A DNA stretch of 10,622 nt, taken from Spirochaetaceae bacterium (GTDB lineage: Bacteria > Spirochaetota > Spirochaetia > Sphaerochaetales > Sphaerochaetaceae). The stretch spans positions 1-10,622 of the forward strand of contig JAENWY010000057.1 of the NCBI GenBank assembly GCA_016649775.1, given 5' to 3'. Position 1 is the stretch's first letter. Each line of letters starts with the position of its first letter. This document shows positions 1 through 8,125 of this stretch, piece after piece. The position numbers and the translations under genes are program-made. Under the pieces are notes generated by a model that ran no database searches, was not told where the DNA came from, and was given only the letters and a program-made list of their open reading frames with translations.

Positions 1-315
1 GTTAATTGGAGAATCACCAAAGATTTAAAATTAACACATCACTTAAAGAATATTAGCGAGGAACTATTATCAATATTTATTGAAATTGACGATGATTTAC
101 CTATCTATACTTTACCCTTTATAAGTGATAGTGGTTATAAAAATTCAAAAGAAATAATTGAAGAGTTTATAAAAAAACTAAATGAGAATAATGATAAATT
201 TTCTAATGAAGAAACTTTCTTGTTGTTTATCAATCATAAAATAGATTATGAGCTTTCATATTCAGGGACTAAAAACTTATTTTATTATAACTTTGGTTAT
301 TTATGTGATAATTAA
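1..315 (+). CDS. Unrecognised protein, C-terminal 104 residues (5' end outside window)
   Basis: Frame 1 is open from the first base to a TAA at 313-315, giving 104 residues of the C-terminus of a plus-strand gene that starts to the left. I do not recognise the family. The fragment is hydrophilic and rich in Asn, Lys, Glu, Ile and Tyr, with a helical charged stretch in the middle (around residues 54-72: SKEIIEEFIKKLNENN) and an aromatic C-terminus (NLFYYNFGYLCDN). There is no obvious membrane segment or metal motif. The stop is followed within 7 bases by a strong hairpin terminator at 322-352, which supports this being a true gene end. Codon use is AT-rich like its neighbours, so nothing suggests transfer. 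It converges on rsmD and is not part of that operon. Confidence 0.7.
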   Translation, partial: VNWRITKDLKLTHHLKNISEELLSIFIEIDDDLPIYTLPFISDSGYKNSKEIIEEFIKKLNENNDKFSNEETFLLFINHKIDYELSYSGTKNLFYYNFGYLCDN

Positions 316-321
316 TATTTA

Positions 322-352
322 AAAAAGAAGAGCTCTTAAGGCTCTTCTTTTT
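322..352. terminator. Bidirectional intrinsic terminator between convergent genes
   Basis: AAAAAGAAGAGC (322-333) pairs perfectly over 12 bp with GCTCTTCTTTTT (341-352) across a 7-base loop, TCTTAAG. The GC-containing core is flanked by A and T tracts, so each strand reads as a hairpin ending in a U run. It lies 6 bases after the plus-strand stop and 8 bases beyond the rsmD stop, so it can serve both converging transcripts. It is the probable 3' end of the minus-strand operon. Confidence 0.88.
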
Positions 353-360
353 GATCTAAA

Positions 361-927
361 TTAATCAAGCAGTGATTTTGGTTCTACTTTATATTCTCTT
401 TTATAAAATCTAAGAAGAGATCTTCCATATTTTCTTTCATCTGTGAATTTAAGATCACCAATTTGCTGAGGCCAAGATGCATCTTCTTCACGAGGATAGT
501 GAATAATGAAGAGTCCACCTTCCGCAACGATTTCTGAATCAGCTATCAATTGAGCTAATTTTACTTTACCTTCCATTGGAAATGGAGGATCTGCATAAAC
601 GATATCATATGTCCTTTTTGCAGAAGGAATGAATCTATAAACATCACTTACAAACAATTGAATTTTTGTTTCAACTATTGAGATGTTTTTTAATATTACA
701 GTTTTTTTAATTCTATCATTTTCAACTAAATGTACAGGGGCAGCACCTCTGGAGGCTGCTTCAATGCCAACACATCCTGATCCTGTAAATAAATCCAAAA
801 ATGAGCGCTCATCTAAATCTCCAAGAATTGAAAATAAAGATTCTCTCATTCTGTCCATTGCAGGTCTAATAATACCAGGAGGACAAACTACTGTTCTTCC
901 TCTGTATATTCCGCCAGTTACTCTCAT
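361..927 (-). CDS. rsmD: 16S rRNA (guanine(966)-N2)-methyltransferase RsmD
   Basis: A 188-residue SAM-dependent methyltransferase expected to methylate the N2 of G966 (E. coli numbering) in helix 31 of 16S rRNA, acting in the cytoplasm on assembled 30S particles. Visible signatures in order: the N-terminal RsmD block MRVTGGIYRGR with RPAMDRMRESLFSIL (residues 1-35); motif I for SAM binding, DLFTGSGCVGIEA (45-57); an acidic cofactor-ribose position in LVEND (67-71); the catalytic DPPF (113-116), typical of N2-guanine methyltransferases; and the C-terminal KYGRSLLRFY (166-175). Length is usual for the family. ATG is preceded by AGGAG at 934-938 with a 6-base spacer. It lies 16 bases after recG and is the last gene before the terminator. 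The phylum guess rests on a remembered likeness of its N-terminus to spirochaete RsmD. Confidence 0.95.
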   Translation of the reverse strand: MRVTGGIYRGRTVVCPPGIIRPAMDRMRESLFSILGDLDERSFLDLFTGSGCVGIEAASRGAAPVHLVENDRIKKTVILKNISIVETKIQLFVSDVYRFIPSAKRTYDIVYADPPFPMEGKVKLAQLIADSEIVAEGGLFIIHYPREEDASWPQQIGDLKFTDERKYGRSLLRFYKREYKVEPKSLLD

Positions 928-933
928 TATATG

Positions 934-938
934 CTCCT
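934..938 (-). promoter_or_regulatory. Shine-Dalgarno site of rsmD
   Basis: AGGAG read on the minus strand, 6 bases before the ATG at 927-925. It lies in the 16-base recG-rsmD gap and fixes the rsmD start. Confidence 0.75.
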
Positions 939-943
939 ACAGT

Positions 944-3031
944 CTAATCTTCTTCATTTGGAAAAGGATTAGCTTCTTTTAATACTTTATCTATTATTTT
1001 ATTTTTACTTAACTCTAACTTAGAGTCTGTACTTAATATTTTATCACAATATTTCCTAGCAATTAATATATAATCTGTATCATTAATAAATGAAGAGAAG
1101 TGAAGTTTCAAGTACCCAGATTGTTTTGTTCCATTAATATCGCCAGGTCCACGTAAAGAAAGATCTTTTTCAGATAAAACAAAGCCATCTGTACTTTCTT
1201 TAAGAGCTCTCAGTCTTTCCTTTGCTAAATCACTAATATTATCCCCATATACAAAAAAACAAAATGATTGTAGCGCTGACCTTCCGACTCTTCCTCTTAG
1301 TTGATGAAGAGCAGACAGTCCAAATATATCAGCATGTTCAATAATCATACAAGTTGCATTTGGTACATCAATACCAACTTCAATAACACTTGTTGAAACA
1401 AGATATGATAACTCTTTATTTTTAAATTTACGTAATATATCTATTTTAGCATCATCTGGAATTTTACTATGTAGTAGAGCAGATGGAACTCCAGGATATT
1501 CCTCCTGTAATTTTATGAACATGTTTGTTACATCTCTAAGCTCTCGGGGTCCGCTATCATCAATTCTCGGATATACAAAGTAAGCTTGATGACCTCTTTC
1601 AAATTCAACTGATATAGATCTATACATTCTCTCTCTGCTTTGCTCTGAGACAAGATAGCTAGTAATTTCTTTTCTATTTACAGGTTTTTCTCTTATTGTG
1701 GAAATGTGTAAATCTCCAAAAACTGTTAAAGCAAGAGATCTTGGAATAGGTGTAGCACTCATCAATAATATATCTGGATTATTACCTTTACTAAGAAGTG
1801 CTTCTCTTTGAGCAACTCCAAATCTATGTTGTTCATCAATTATTACATATTTTAATGATTTAAATTTAACATCAGAAGAAAATACAGCATGAGTTCCTAT
1901 AATTATATCTATCTTACCATTGGCAATTTCTTTCAATATTATTGTTCGATTTTTTTTACTAACAGACCCTGTTAGTAATACTGTTTTAATATTAAGGGAT
2001 TCAAGTAATTCTTTTGCATTTTGAGAATGTTGAGTTGCTAATAGTTCTGTAGGTGCCATAAATACAACTTGAAAGCCTTTTGAAATAACATGAAGAGCGC
2101 TAATCCAGGCAATTAGAGTTTTTCCGCTACTAACATCTCCCTGAAGAAGTCTATTCATTGTTATTGGGCAATCCAAATCATCCCTAATTTCTTTCAAAAC
2201 TTTCATTTGATCATTTGTTAAGGAAAAAGGAAGAGATGCAATTAACTCATTTTCCTTATTAGTGCAAATACTAGGTTTTCTTATATAATCAATTTCTGTG
2301 GTGAACATATTTCTTCTTGCAATTACTTGCATGTAGAATAGTTCTGTAATAGCTAGTGTCTTTCTACTAAGTTCCCATATTTCTCTGCTACTAGGTTGAT
2401 GATACATTCTAATAGCGGTATCTGTACTTATCAAAGATAATTCTTCTCGAATATATAGCGGTAGCTCATCTTCAAAAGTGGGAGTATTTTTTAATATGTA
2501 ATCTATATCACGATGTATTATCTTCTGAGTTAAAGAACCTCTTAATGGATAAATTGGTATGTATTGCCCAAAAGGTAGAGGTAGTTTTGAATCAAGAGTT
2601 TCAAGAGGTTTTAATTCAAATTGTGAAGATTGATATTCATTGTAATGTATTGCTGCACTACCATAGAGATAATATAGTTGATTAATCTTGATTGTATTTG
2701 CTAAAAAATTTCTTCCAAAACACATTAAGCTTAAACTTTTATGGCAAGTTTCATCCTCTACTATAATTTTTAAGGTTTTTCCTTTTGCAGAAAAACCACC
2801 AAAAAAAGTATGTGATATAACACGAACAATTGTATTTATATGTACTGTTTCTTCACTATCTCGGGGAATATCATTAAGATTAATGATTTGAGATCTATCT
2901 TCAAAATCACGGGGAGAGAGTTGCAAAAGCTCTGCCCAGGTTTTTATCTGGGCATCTTTGTAGCTAGAAGCAACGGCTGGACCAACTCCCTTAAGCGTTG
3001 TAATTTTGTTATTTAGTTCTCTATAAAACAT
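944..3031 (-). CDS. recG: ATP-dependent DNA helicase RecG
   Basis: A 695-residue superfamily 2 helicase, close to the usual RecG length, that in characterised bacteria remodels stalled replication forks and branch-migrates Holliday junctions. N-terminus: helical region with LKGVGP (13-18), then the OB-fold wedge domain (about 60-150) that contacts the branched DNA. Motor motifs: Q-type stretch LTNDQ (271-275), Walker A GDVSSGKT (298-305), motif Ia MAPTELLATQH (325-335), the RecG-type DEQHRFGV box (399-406), motif III SATPIPRSL (425-433), motif V STSVIEVGIDVPNAT (546-560) and motif VI QLRGRVGR (577-584). The C-terminal RGPGDINGTKQSG (627-639) is the RecG wedge-coupling signature. Walker A has Ser301 where RecG usually has Gly (GDVGSGKT); the GKT core is intact. 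The start is 5 bases after the yggT stop and has no clear ribosome binding site, so translation is probably coupled to yggT. No frameshift is seen. Confidence 0.97.
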   Translation of the reverse strand: MFYRELNNKITTLKGVGPAVASSYKDAQIKTWAELLQLSPRDFEDRSQIINLNDIPRDSEETVHINTIVRVISHTFFGGFSAKGKTLKIIVEDETCHKSLSLMCFGRNFLANTIKINQLYYLYGSAAIHYNEYQSSQFELKPLETLDSKLPLPFGQYIPIYPLRGSLTQKIIHRDIDYILKNTPTFEDELPLYIREELSLISTDTAIRMYHQPSSREIWELSRKTLAITELFYMQVIARRNMFTTEIDYIRKPSICTNKENELIASLPFSLTNDQMKVLKEIRDDLDCPITMNRLLQGDVSSGKTLIAWISALHVISKGFQVVFMAPTELLATQHSQNAKELLESLNIKTVLLTGSVSKKNRTIILKEIANGKIDIIIGTHAVFSSDVKFKSLKYVIIDEQHRFGVAQREALLSKGNNPDILLMSATPIPRSLALTVFGDLHISTIREKPVNRKEITSYLVSEQSRERMYRSISVEFERGHQAYFVYPRIDDSGPRELRDVTNMFIKLQEEYPGVPSALLHSKIPDDAKIDILRKFKNKELSYLVSTSVIEVGIDVPNATCMIIEHADIFGLSALHQLRGRVGRSALQSFCFFVYGDNISDLAKERLRALKESTDGFVLSEKDLSLRGPGDINGTKQSGYLKLHFSSFINDTDYILIARKYCDKILSTDSKLELSKNKIIDKVLKEANPFPNEED

Positions 3032-3036
3032 TTAAT

Positions 3037-3654
3037 TTATAATTTAGCTAATATTGAAATAATGTATATAAATCCCATTCTAAAGATAACATATAAAATA
3101 ATTGTAAATACTAATGTAACAATAACTAGTGTTCTATTAGCAACACCTTTTGAGCCAAAGAATACTTTTTGTACCCAGTTCATTAATCCACCAACAATAG
3201 ATTCAATTCCTCTTGCCATTACTATAGTTGTAGGAGTTCTTTTAAAACAAAAGAATAATCTAACACCTAATAATAGTATAAATATAAAAAAGAACGGTGA
3301 TATTATGAAAGAATAAAAGGTTTGAGCAATAAGACCTAATGTAATGCCAAGAGTTAAATAGCCTTGTACTCCATATATCTGAAGTAAGCTTGTAACAATT
3401 GATAATAGTGCAAAAGCTAGTAATGGACTAAAATCAATTGAATTGCTTTTTAGTCCCTTAACTCCAGAGAAAAGATTTAAAAAAGGATCTACAATTTTTC
3501 CTATAAAGAGCATAAGTGCTCCTTCTTGTTTATATTGTTGGTTAGGCATTTTTATCCAACTGAATATGATTCTGATCCAAATTAGAATGCTATAAATTCT
3601 AAGAACTGATGCTAATAATCTTGCAAGATCTTGTAATACTGTAGGTGTGTTCAT
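3037..3654 (-). CDS. yggT: YggT-family integral membrane protein, two-repeat form
   Basis: A 205-residue membrane protein with two YGGT-type repeats. Repeat 1 is well conserved: a hydrophobic helix (about 13-33) ending in IRIIFSWI, then DPFLNLF (56-62) and a second helix beginning DFSPLLAFALL (74-84). Repeat 2 (about 120-203) keeps the pattern but is degenerate: LLLGVRLFFCFK, then VGGLMNWVQKVFFG and a C-terminal hydrophobic stretch. About four to five membrane segments are expected. Members are linked to osmotic-shock tolerance in E. coli and, in plastids and Gram-positive relatives, to membrane or division-site organisation; the biochemical role here is not evident. ATG is preceded by AAGGA (3661-3665) with a 6-base spacer. 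It sits 11 bases after dnaE and 5 before recG, so it is almost certainly cotranscribed with both. Confidence 0.88.
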   Translation of the reverse strand: MNTPTVLQDLARLLASVLRIYSILIWIRIIFSWIKMPNQQYKQEGALMLFIGKIVDPFLNLFSGVKGLKSNSIDFSPLLAFALLSIVTSLLQIYGVQGYLTLGITLGLIAQTFYSFIISPFFFIFILLLGVRLFFCFKRTPTTIVMARGIESIVGGLMNWVQKVFFGSKGVANRTLVIVTLVFTIILYVIFRMGFIYIISILAKL

Positions 3655-3660
3655 ATTTCA

Positions 3661-3665
3661 TCCTT
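3661..3665 (-). promoter_or_regulatory. Shine-Dalgarno site of yggT
   Basis: AAGGA on the minus strand with a 6-base spacer to the ATG at 3654-3652. It directly follows the dnaE stop codon (3668-3666), so a ribosome ending dnaE sits on this site. Confidence 0.7.
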
Positions 3666-6600
3666 TTAATCGAACCAGATATCTGTTACCTCTGGTAGAG
3701 CTTTTACGTCTTCAATGAATTCTGGGCATTTTTTTACATTAAATACATTTCCACATACAATACGAGGAAGCGTAGATAAATCATCTTCTTTAGATGTCTT
3801 TTCCGTCTCTTCATCTTCGACGGCGCTTAAGTCTACTTCATCAAGATTACTTAATATATCCTCTTTTTCTTCTATTAATATAGTTAAAGATAGTGAACCC
3901 GCGTGATCTAGGCAAGTATCTCTTAAATTAAGTAACCCCGTACTCTTTGCTACTGTCTTATTAACCTTTACATAACAAGCAGTTAGTGCTAAGGGTGGTA
4001 GTTCCTTTGGATCTTTTATATCCTCGATTGTAAAGTCAATTTTAGTATCATCTTTATAATTTTTTTGGAATTTGCCAATGAAACCTTGAATACTTTCAAG
4101 TTCTATTTTGTCCTTACATTTTTCATAAAGTTTAGGGAATAATGTACAATCGACTGATCCATTCTTATCTGAAATGTTCATGAAACACATTTCAGTTCCT
4201 TTCGTGGTTAGGATAACTCGTTTGGTATTTATTGTTGCAATTAATTGTGTGCTTTTACCAAGCTTTATTTTTTGAGGAACTGATAAATCAACAACAACGC
4301 TATTTTTCATTTCATCCTTATATACATCTAGAGGGTGTCCTGAAATATAAAATCCTAATAGTTCTCTTTCTTTTTCTAGTTTTTCCATAATACTCCAATC
4401 TTCTAAAAGTGGAATATTAAATTGGTTAAAACTGCTCTCTTCTTCTTCTCCAAATAAAGATAATTGACCATATGCTTTATCAGCATTAACCATTTGAGCA
4501 AATTTGATTGCATCTGGTAAACAATTAAGTAGAGAATTACGATTAATGCCAATACTATCGAACGCACCCGCTGTAATCAAGGACTCTAAAAGTTTTGAGT
4601 TCAGAATTCTTGATTCACTTCTTTTCAAGAAATCAATAAAATCTTTGTAGGTGCCATTTTTTTCTCTTTCTACTACAATTCTCGTAACAGCCGCCGATCC
4701 TACATTTTTTATTCCAGCTAGACCATAAACGATTTTATTATCTACAACAGAGAAATGTTGTTCTGAATAGTTAATTGTTGGAGCCATTATTTCAAGTCCC
4801 ATTGCTTCAGCTACGTTTAAATATTCAGTAAACTTATCAGGGTTATTCATTTCGTTTGTCAGGTTAGCTGCAAGAAATTCTGCTGGATAATTTGCTTTTA
4901 GGAAAGCTGTTTGATATGCAACTACACTGTAAGCAACCGCATGTGATTTATTGAAACCATAACCTGCAAAAGGTTCTAGCATTTCAAAGATTTCACTTGC
5001 ATGTTCTTTTGAATGTCCTTTTTTTGCTGCACCTGCAATAAAATTAAGCTTCTCATGGGCAAGTTTGTCAACTTTCTTTTTACCCATGATACGACGTAGA
5101 ATATCCGCTTGTCCAAGAGTATACCCTGCAATAATTTGTGCAACTTTCATAACTTGCTCTTGATAAACAATAACTCCGTAAGTTGTTTTTAGTTCTTCTT
5201 CAAGAGCTGGATCTGCATAAGTAATTGGTTGTCGCCCATGTTTACATTCAATGAATTGAGGAATATATGCCATTGGACCTGGGCGATATAGTGCATTTAA
5301 AGCAACCAAATCTTCCATGTTACTTGGTTCTGCTTGTTTTAAAATCTTTTGCATACCTGCTGATTCAAATTGAAATACTGCAGTACTATCTCCTGCTTGT
5401 AGCATTTTAAAGGTTGCGGGGTCTGTTTCAGAAATATCTTCAATCTTAAATAATGGGTCTTTTTTATGAATTAAATCTTCACAGTGTTTAATAAGTGTAA
5501 GAGTTTTTAATCCCAAAAAGTCCATCTTAACTAATCCACAGGGTTCAATAAGATCCATGGTATATTGGGTAGAAGTAGCCCCTGTTTTTGAATCTCTATA
5601 TAGAGGTACATATTCAACTAAATCTTTTCTACCTATAACAACCCCTGCTGCATGAGTTGAAGTATGTCTATTTAGACCTTCTAATCTTGTAGCTACATCA
5701 AATAGGGTTTCGTAAATACCCCCTTGTGCTCTGATTGCTCTAAGTTCTTCACTCATTTCTAAAGCTATAGGTATTGATATGTTTCTTTCATCAGGAATTA
5801 ATTTAGCAATTTTATTTGCTTCTGAGAAAGGAATAGCTAATGCTCTTGCACAATCTTTAAGCACGGCTTTTGTCTTTAATGTTCCAAATGTTGCTATTTG
5901 AGCAACCTTTGCTTGGCCATAGTGCTCTGTTACATAATCAATAACTTCGCCACGTCTTTCCTGACAGAAATCGATATCAAAATCGGGCATACTAACTCTT
6001 TCTGGATTCAAGAATCTTTCAAAGAGTAGGTTATATTTCATAGGATCAACATCTGTAATATCAAGTGAATAGGCAACAATAGAACCAGCTCCGGAACCAC
6101 GTCCAGGGCCAACGGGAATATCATGCACTTTTGCCCAGTGAATATAATCACGAACGATTAAAAAATAACCTGGAAAGTCCATGTGTATAATAACCCCAAG
6201 TTCATATTCTAGTCTTGTCATATATTCTGGAGGTACTGGATTATATCTCTTTTTAATGCCTTCATAGGATAGAAATCTAAGGTAGTCACCTTCATTTTTA
6301 AATTCTGCAGGAATATCACAAACTGGAAGAATTGGCCCAGGAAGATTAATTGTTAAATTACACATATTAGCAACTTTTTCAGTATTTTTTACTGCTTCTG
6401 GATAATCAATAAATAATTCTTCCATCTCTTCTTGTGTTTTAAAATAAAATTCGGGGCAAGGAAATCTCATTCTCTTTACATCTTGTACTTTAGATGCTGT
6501 GCCAATACATAGTAATATATCTTGAGCCTCTGCATCACTTTTCTCTATGTAGTGAATATCATTGGTACAAATTAAAGGAATTCCTGTTTCTTTTGAGAGT

Positions 6601-7181
6601 CTAGCAAGTAGTGGATTAGTTTTCTTTTGATCTTCTAGTCCATGATTTTGGATTTCTAAATAATATCTATCATTATCAAATACAGAATTATACCAGAGTG
6701 CTCTTTTTTTAGCTTCCTCGTATTTATCTTTTAATAATAATTGAAGTATCTCACCACCAAGACAGGCAGAAAGACAAATAATGCCTTCATTATATTTCTG
6801 AAGTAATTCATCATCAATACGAGGTTTATAATAATATCCCTCTGTAAAAGCAATTGAATTAAGTTTCATAAGATTGTGGTAACCAACTTCATTCATGGCT
6901 AATAAAATTAGATGGTAACGGTGAGAATTATCTATACCTAATTTTGGTTTTTCAGTATGTCCTTTTGGATTTGTATAAAACTCACAACCAACAATAGGAT
7001 TAATGTCATTTTCTTTACAAGCATAATAGAAACGCAAAGATCCAAACATGTTACCATGATCGGTTAAGGCTAAGCTTTTCATTCCTACTTCTTTTGCTTT
7101 TTCAATATATCTTGCTATAGGTGCAGCACCATCTAATAATGAATAGTCGCTATGATTATGTAAGTGAACAAATTCTGACAA
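3666..7181 (-). CDS. dnaE: DNA polymerase III alpha subunit, DnaE type
   Basis: The 1171-residue catalytic subunit of the replicative polymerase, close in length to E. coli DnaE. N-terminal PHP domain (about 1-280) keeps a full candidate metal-ligand set: H6, H8, D17, H42, E67, H90, C140, D208, H210. Palm: GPGRGSGAGS (358-367), then PDFDIDF (399-405) with catalytic D400 and D402, and the third aspartate D554 in MDFLGL; these match E. coli D401, D403 and D555 almost exactly. Fingers include YRPGPMAYIPQF (632-643) and YGFNKSHAVAYS (741-752). An HhH region is near 815-850, the beta-clamp motif QLSLF is at 906-910, and an OB fold spans about 975-1050. The start is TTG, with GGAG 6 bases upstream; the first in-frame ATG (Met34) would remove PHP ligands. 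An acidic insert (about 1103-1136) interrupts the C-terminal domain. It is followed 11 bases later by yggT. Confidence 0.98.
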   Translation of the reverse strand: MSEFVHLHNHSDYSLLDGAAPIARYIEKAKEVGMKSLALTDHGNMFGSLRFYYACKENDINPIVGCEFYTNPKGHTEKPKLGIDNSHRYHLILLAMNEVGYHNLMKLNSIAFTEGYYYKPRIDDELLQKYNEGIICLSACLGGEILQLLLKDKYEEAKKRALWYNSVFDNDRYYLEIQNHGLEDQKKTNPLLARLSKETGIPLICTNDIHYIEKSDAEAQDILLCIGTASKVQDVKRMRFPCPEFYFKTQEEMEELFIDYPEAVKNTEKVANMCNLTINLPGPILPVCDIPAEFKNEGDYLRFLSYEGIKKRYNPVPPEYMTRLEYELGVIIHMDFPGYFLIVRDYIHWAKVHDIPVGPGRGSGAGSIVAYSLDITDVDPMKYNLLFERFLNPERVSMPDFDIDFCQERRGEVIDYVTEHYGQAKVAQIATFGTLKTKAVLKDCARALAIPFSEANKIAKLIPDERNISIPIALEMSEELRAIRAQGGIYETLFDVATRLEGLNRHTSTHAAGVVIGRKDLVEYVPLYRDSKTGATSTQYTMDLIEPCGLVKMDFLGLKTLTLIKHCEDLIHKKDPLFKIEDISETDPATFKMLQAGDSTAVFQFESAGMQKILKQAEPSNMEDLVALNALYRPGPMAYIPQFIECKHGRQPITYADPALEEELKTTYGVIVYQEQVMKVAQIIAGYTLGQADILRRIMGKKKVDKLAHEKLNFIAGAAKKGHSKEHASEIFEMLEPFAGYGFNKSHAVAYSVVAYQTAFLKANYPAEFLAANLTNEMNNPDKFTEYLNVAEAMGLEIMAPTINYSEQHFSVVDNKIVYGLAGIKNVGSAAVTRIVVEREKNGTYKDFIDFLKRSESRILNSKLLESLITAGAFDSIGINRNSLLNCLPDAIKFAQMVNADKAYGQLSLFGEEEESSFNQFNIPLLEDWSIMEKLEKERELLGFYISGHPLDVYKDEMKNSVVVDLSVPQKIKLGKSTQLIATINTKRVILTTKGTEMCFMNISDKNGSVDCTLFPKLYEKCKDKIELESIQGFIGKFQKNYKDDTKIDFTIEDIKDPKELPPLALTACYVKVNKTVAKSTGLLNLRDTCLDHAGSLSLTILIEEKEDILSNLDEVDLSAVEDEETEKTSKEDDLSTLPRIVCGNVFNVKKCPEFIEDVKALPEVTDIWFD

Positions 7182-7187
7182 TTGTAT

Positions 7188-7191
7188 CTCC
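7188..7191 (-). promoter_or_regulatory. Shine-Dalgarno site that decides the TTG start of dnaE
   Basis: GGAG on the minus strand, within ACGGAGAT, 6 bases before the TTG at 7181-7179. There is no in-frame ATG between this site and Met34. TTG is therefore the only start that keeps the conserved HLHNHSDYSLLDG PHP segment. Confidence 0.75.
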
Positions 7192-7231
7192 GTCTTTTAG
7201 TTAAAGGTTGTATTAAAATATACTAAGAAAA

Positions 7232-8125
7232 TTAGAATAAGCCTTCGCTTATTTCTATTGATTCTTGATTTGGTTCTATTTCAAATAATATCGATTGAAT
7301 TAATCTTTTACAACGTTCTATTTGCAAAGCACTAATTCCAGTTATTTCTTTTTTAATGTCATTAGTTATTTTTTCAGATATTATTATCGTTCTTGAGATA
7401 GTTAATGGGAGCTGTGCTCCAATTAATTCTTGTGCTATCTCATTTGATATATACATTCCGCAAGTGGGGAATGTTACACACATATTTACTTTATTTAGTA
7501 TGGTTTGGTCAATGTTTGCTCTAAAAGAAATAATAAGAGTAGATTCTGGTTTTCTTATAGGATCTCCTATACAAAAGAATTTTTCAAAGTCATAATTATC
7601 CAAGGATATTCTAATTTTTTTTAGCAATACACCCTTTTCTATTTGAAGTTCACCTTTTGTATTATAGAGTTTATCAATTGGGATAAATTTTGATACAAGT
7701 TTATCTTGTGATAAATCAAGAAGTTCTACTACCGTGTTCATAATAGACAGAGTACCTGGAAGAGAATATCTTATATCAGGTGTACAGAGTGCTCCTCCTA
7801 TTGTAATTTGATTTCTTATAATGTGAGTAGCAGTATTATGCAAGGTATCAAGTAGAAGATCTGTAAATGCCAATTTACCGATATCTAATAATTTATTGGC
7901 TGTGACCATACAACCCACATCAACAAATTGAATATTTCTTGTTATCTCATCAAGTTCTTTTATATTGGATAAATCAATAATAGTATCTTCTTCTTTTAGA
8001 TAGTTTTGTTGATTCATAATGTATGTTCCACCAGCAAAAAAGATTCCGTTGGTTCTAGATTTCATTATGGCATGTAATTCATTTATTGTTGTTGGGCTTA
8101 TTAATTTTTTATTACTATAGAACAC
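7232..8125 (-). CDS. FAD-binding subunit of a molybdenum-hydroxylase-like (xanthine/CO dehydrogenase family) complex
   Basis: A 297-residue protein of the CoxM/XdhB type, the subunit that takes electrons from the Fe-S subunit onto FAD. Numbering from the GTG start: first FAD loop FFAGGTYIM (29-37), second FAD loop NQITIGGALCTPDIRYSLPG (105-124), then a C-terminal region resembling the CO dehydrogenase flavoprotein C-terminal domain (about 165-280). Length is near the family's 280-300. The second loop departs from the usual GGNLxxxSPxGD pattern: the Asp position holds Arg or Tyr. An earlier in-frame TTG at 8167 would overlap the upstream gene by 53 bases and has no ribosome binding site. GTG at 8125 has AGGA at 8135-8138, overlaps the Fe-S gene by 11 bases, and begins MFYSNKKLISP, as this family usually begins. 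Substrate and electron acceptor cannot be read from the sequence. Confidence 0.85.
   Translation of the reverse strand: MFYSNKKLISPTTINELHAIMKSRTNGIFFAGGTYIMNQQNYLKEEDTIIDLSNIKELDEITRNIQFVDVGCMVTANKLLDIGKLAFTDLLLDTLHNTATHIIRNQITIGGALCTPDIRYSLPGTLSIMNTVVELLDLSQDKLVSKFIPIDKLYNTKGELQIEKGVLLKKIRISLDNYDFEKFFCIGDPIRKPESTLIISFRANIDQTILNKVNMCVTFPTCGMYISNEIAQELIGAQLPLTISRTIIISEKITNDIKKEITGISALQIERCKRLIQSILFEIEPNQESIEISEGLF
7236..7253 (-). other. Short hairpin at the FAD gene end, possible weak attenuator before dnaE
   Basis: AATAAGC (7236-7242) and GCTTATT (7247-7253) form a perfect 7-bp stem with a 4-base loop. It covers the last codons of the FAD gene, just before its stop codon. On the minus strand the following bases are T-rich (CTAATTTTCTTAG) but not a clean U run, and the stem has only two G-C pairs. 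It could be a weak terminator or attenuator separating the oxidoreductase genes from dnaE, or chance in AT-rich DNA. Confidence 0.3.

Noticed and set aside
683..982. Plus-strand open frames of 60-100 codons opposite rsmD, recG, yggT, dnaE and the oxidoreductase genes
   Set aside because: They lie antisense to genes with firm family motifs, show no recognisable motif of their own, and have no convincing ribosome binding sites. They are by-products of AT-rich coding sequence.
7186..7231. A sigma-70 type promoter in the gap before dnaE (TTTAAT as -10, minus strand)
   Set aside because: A TTTAAT hexamer is present, but at 17 bases upstream the best -35 is TTATTC, which matches TTGACA at only two positions. 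In DNA this AT-rich that is expected by chance.
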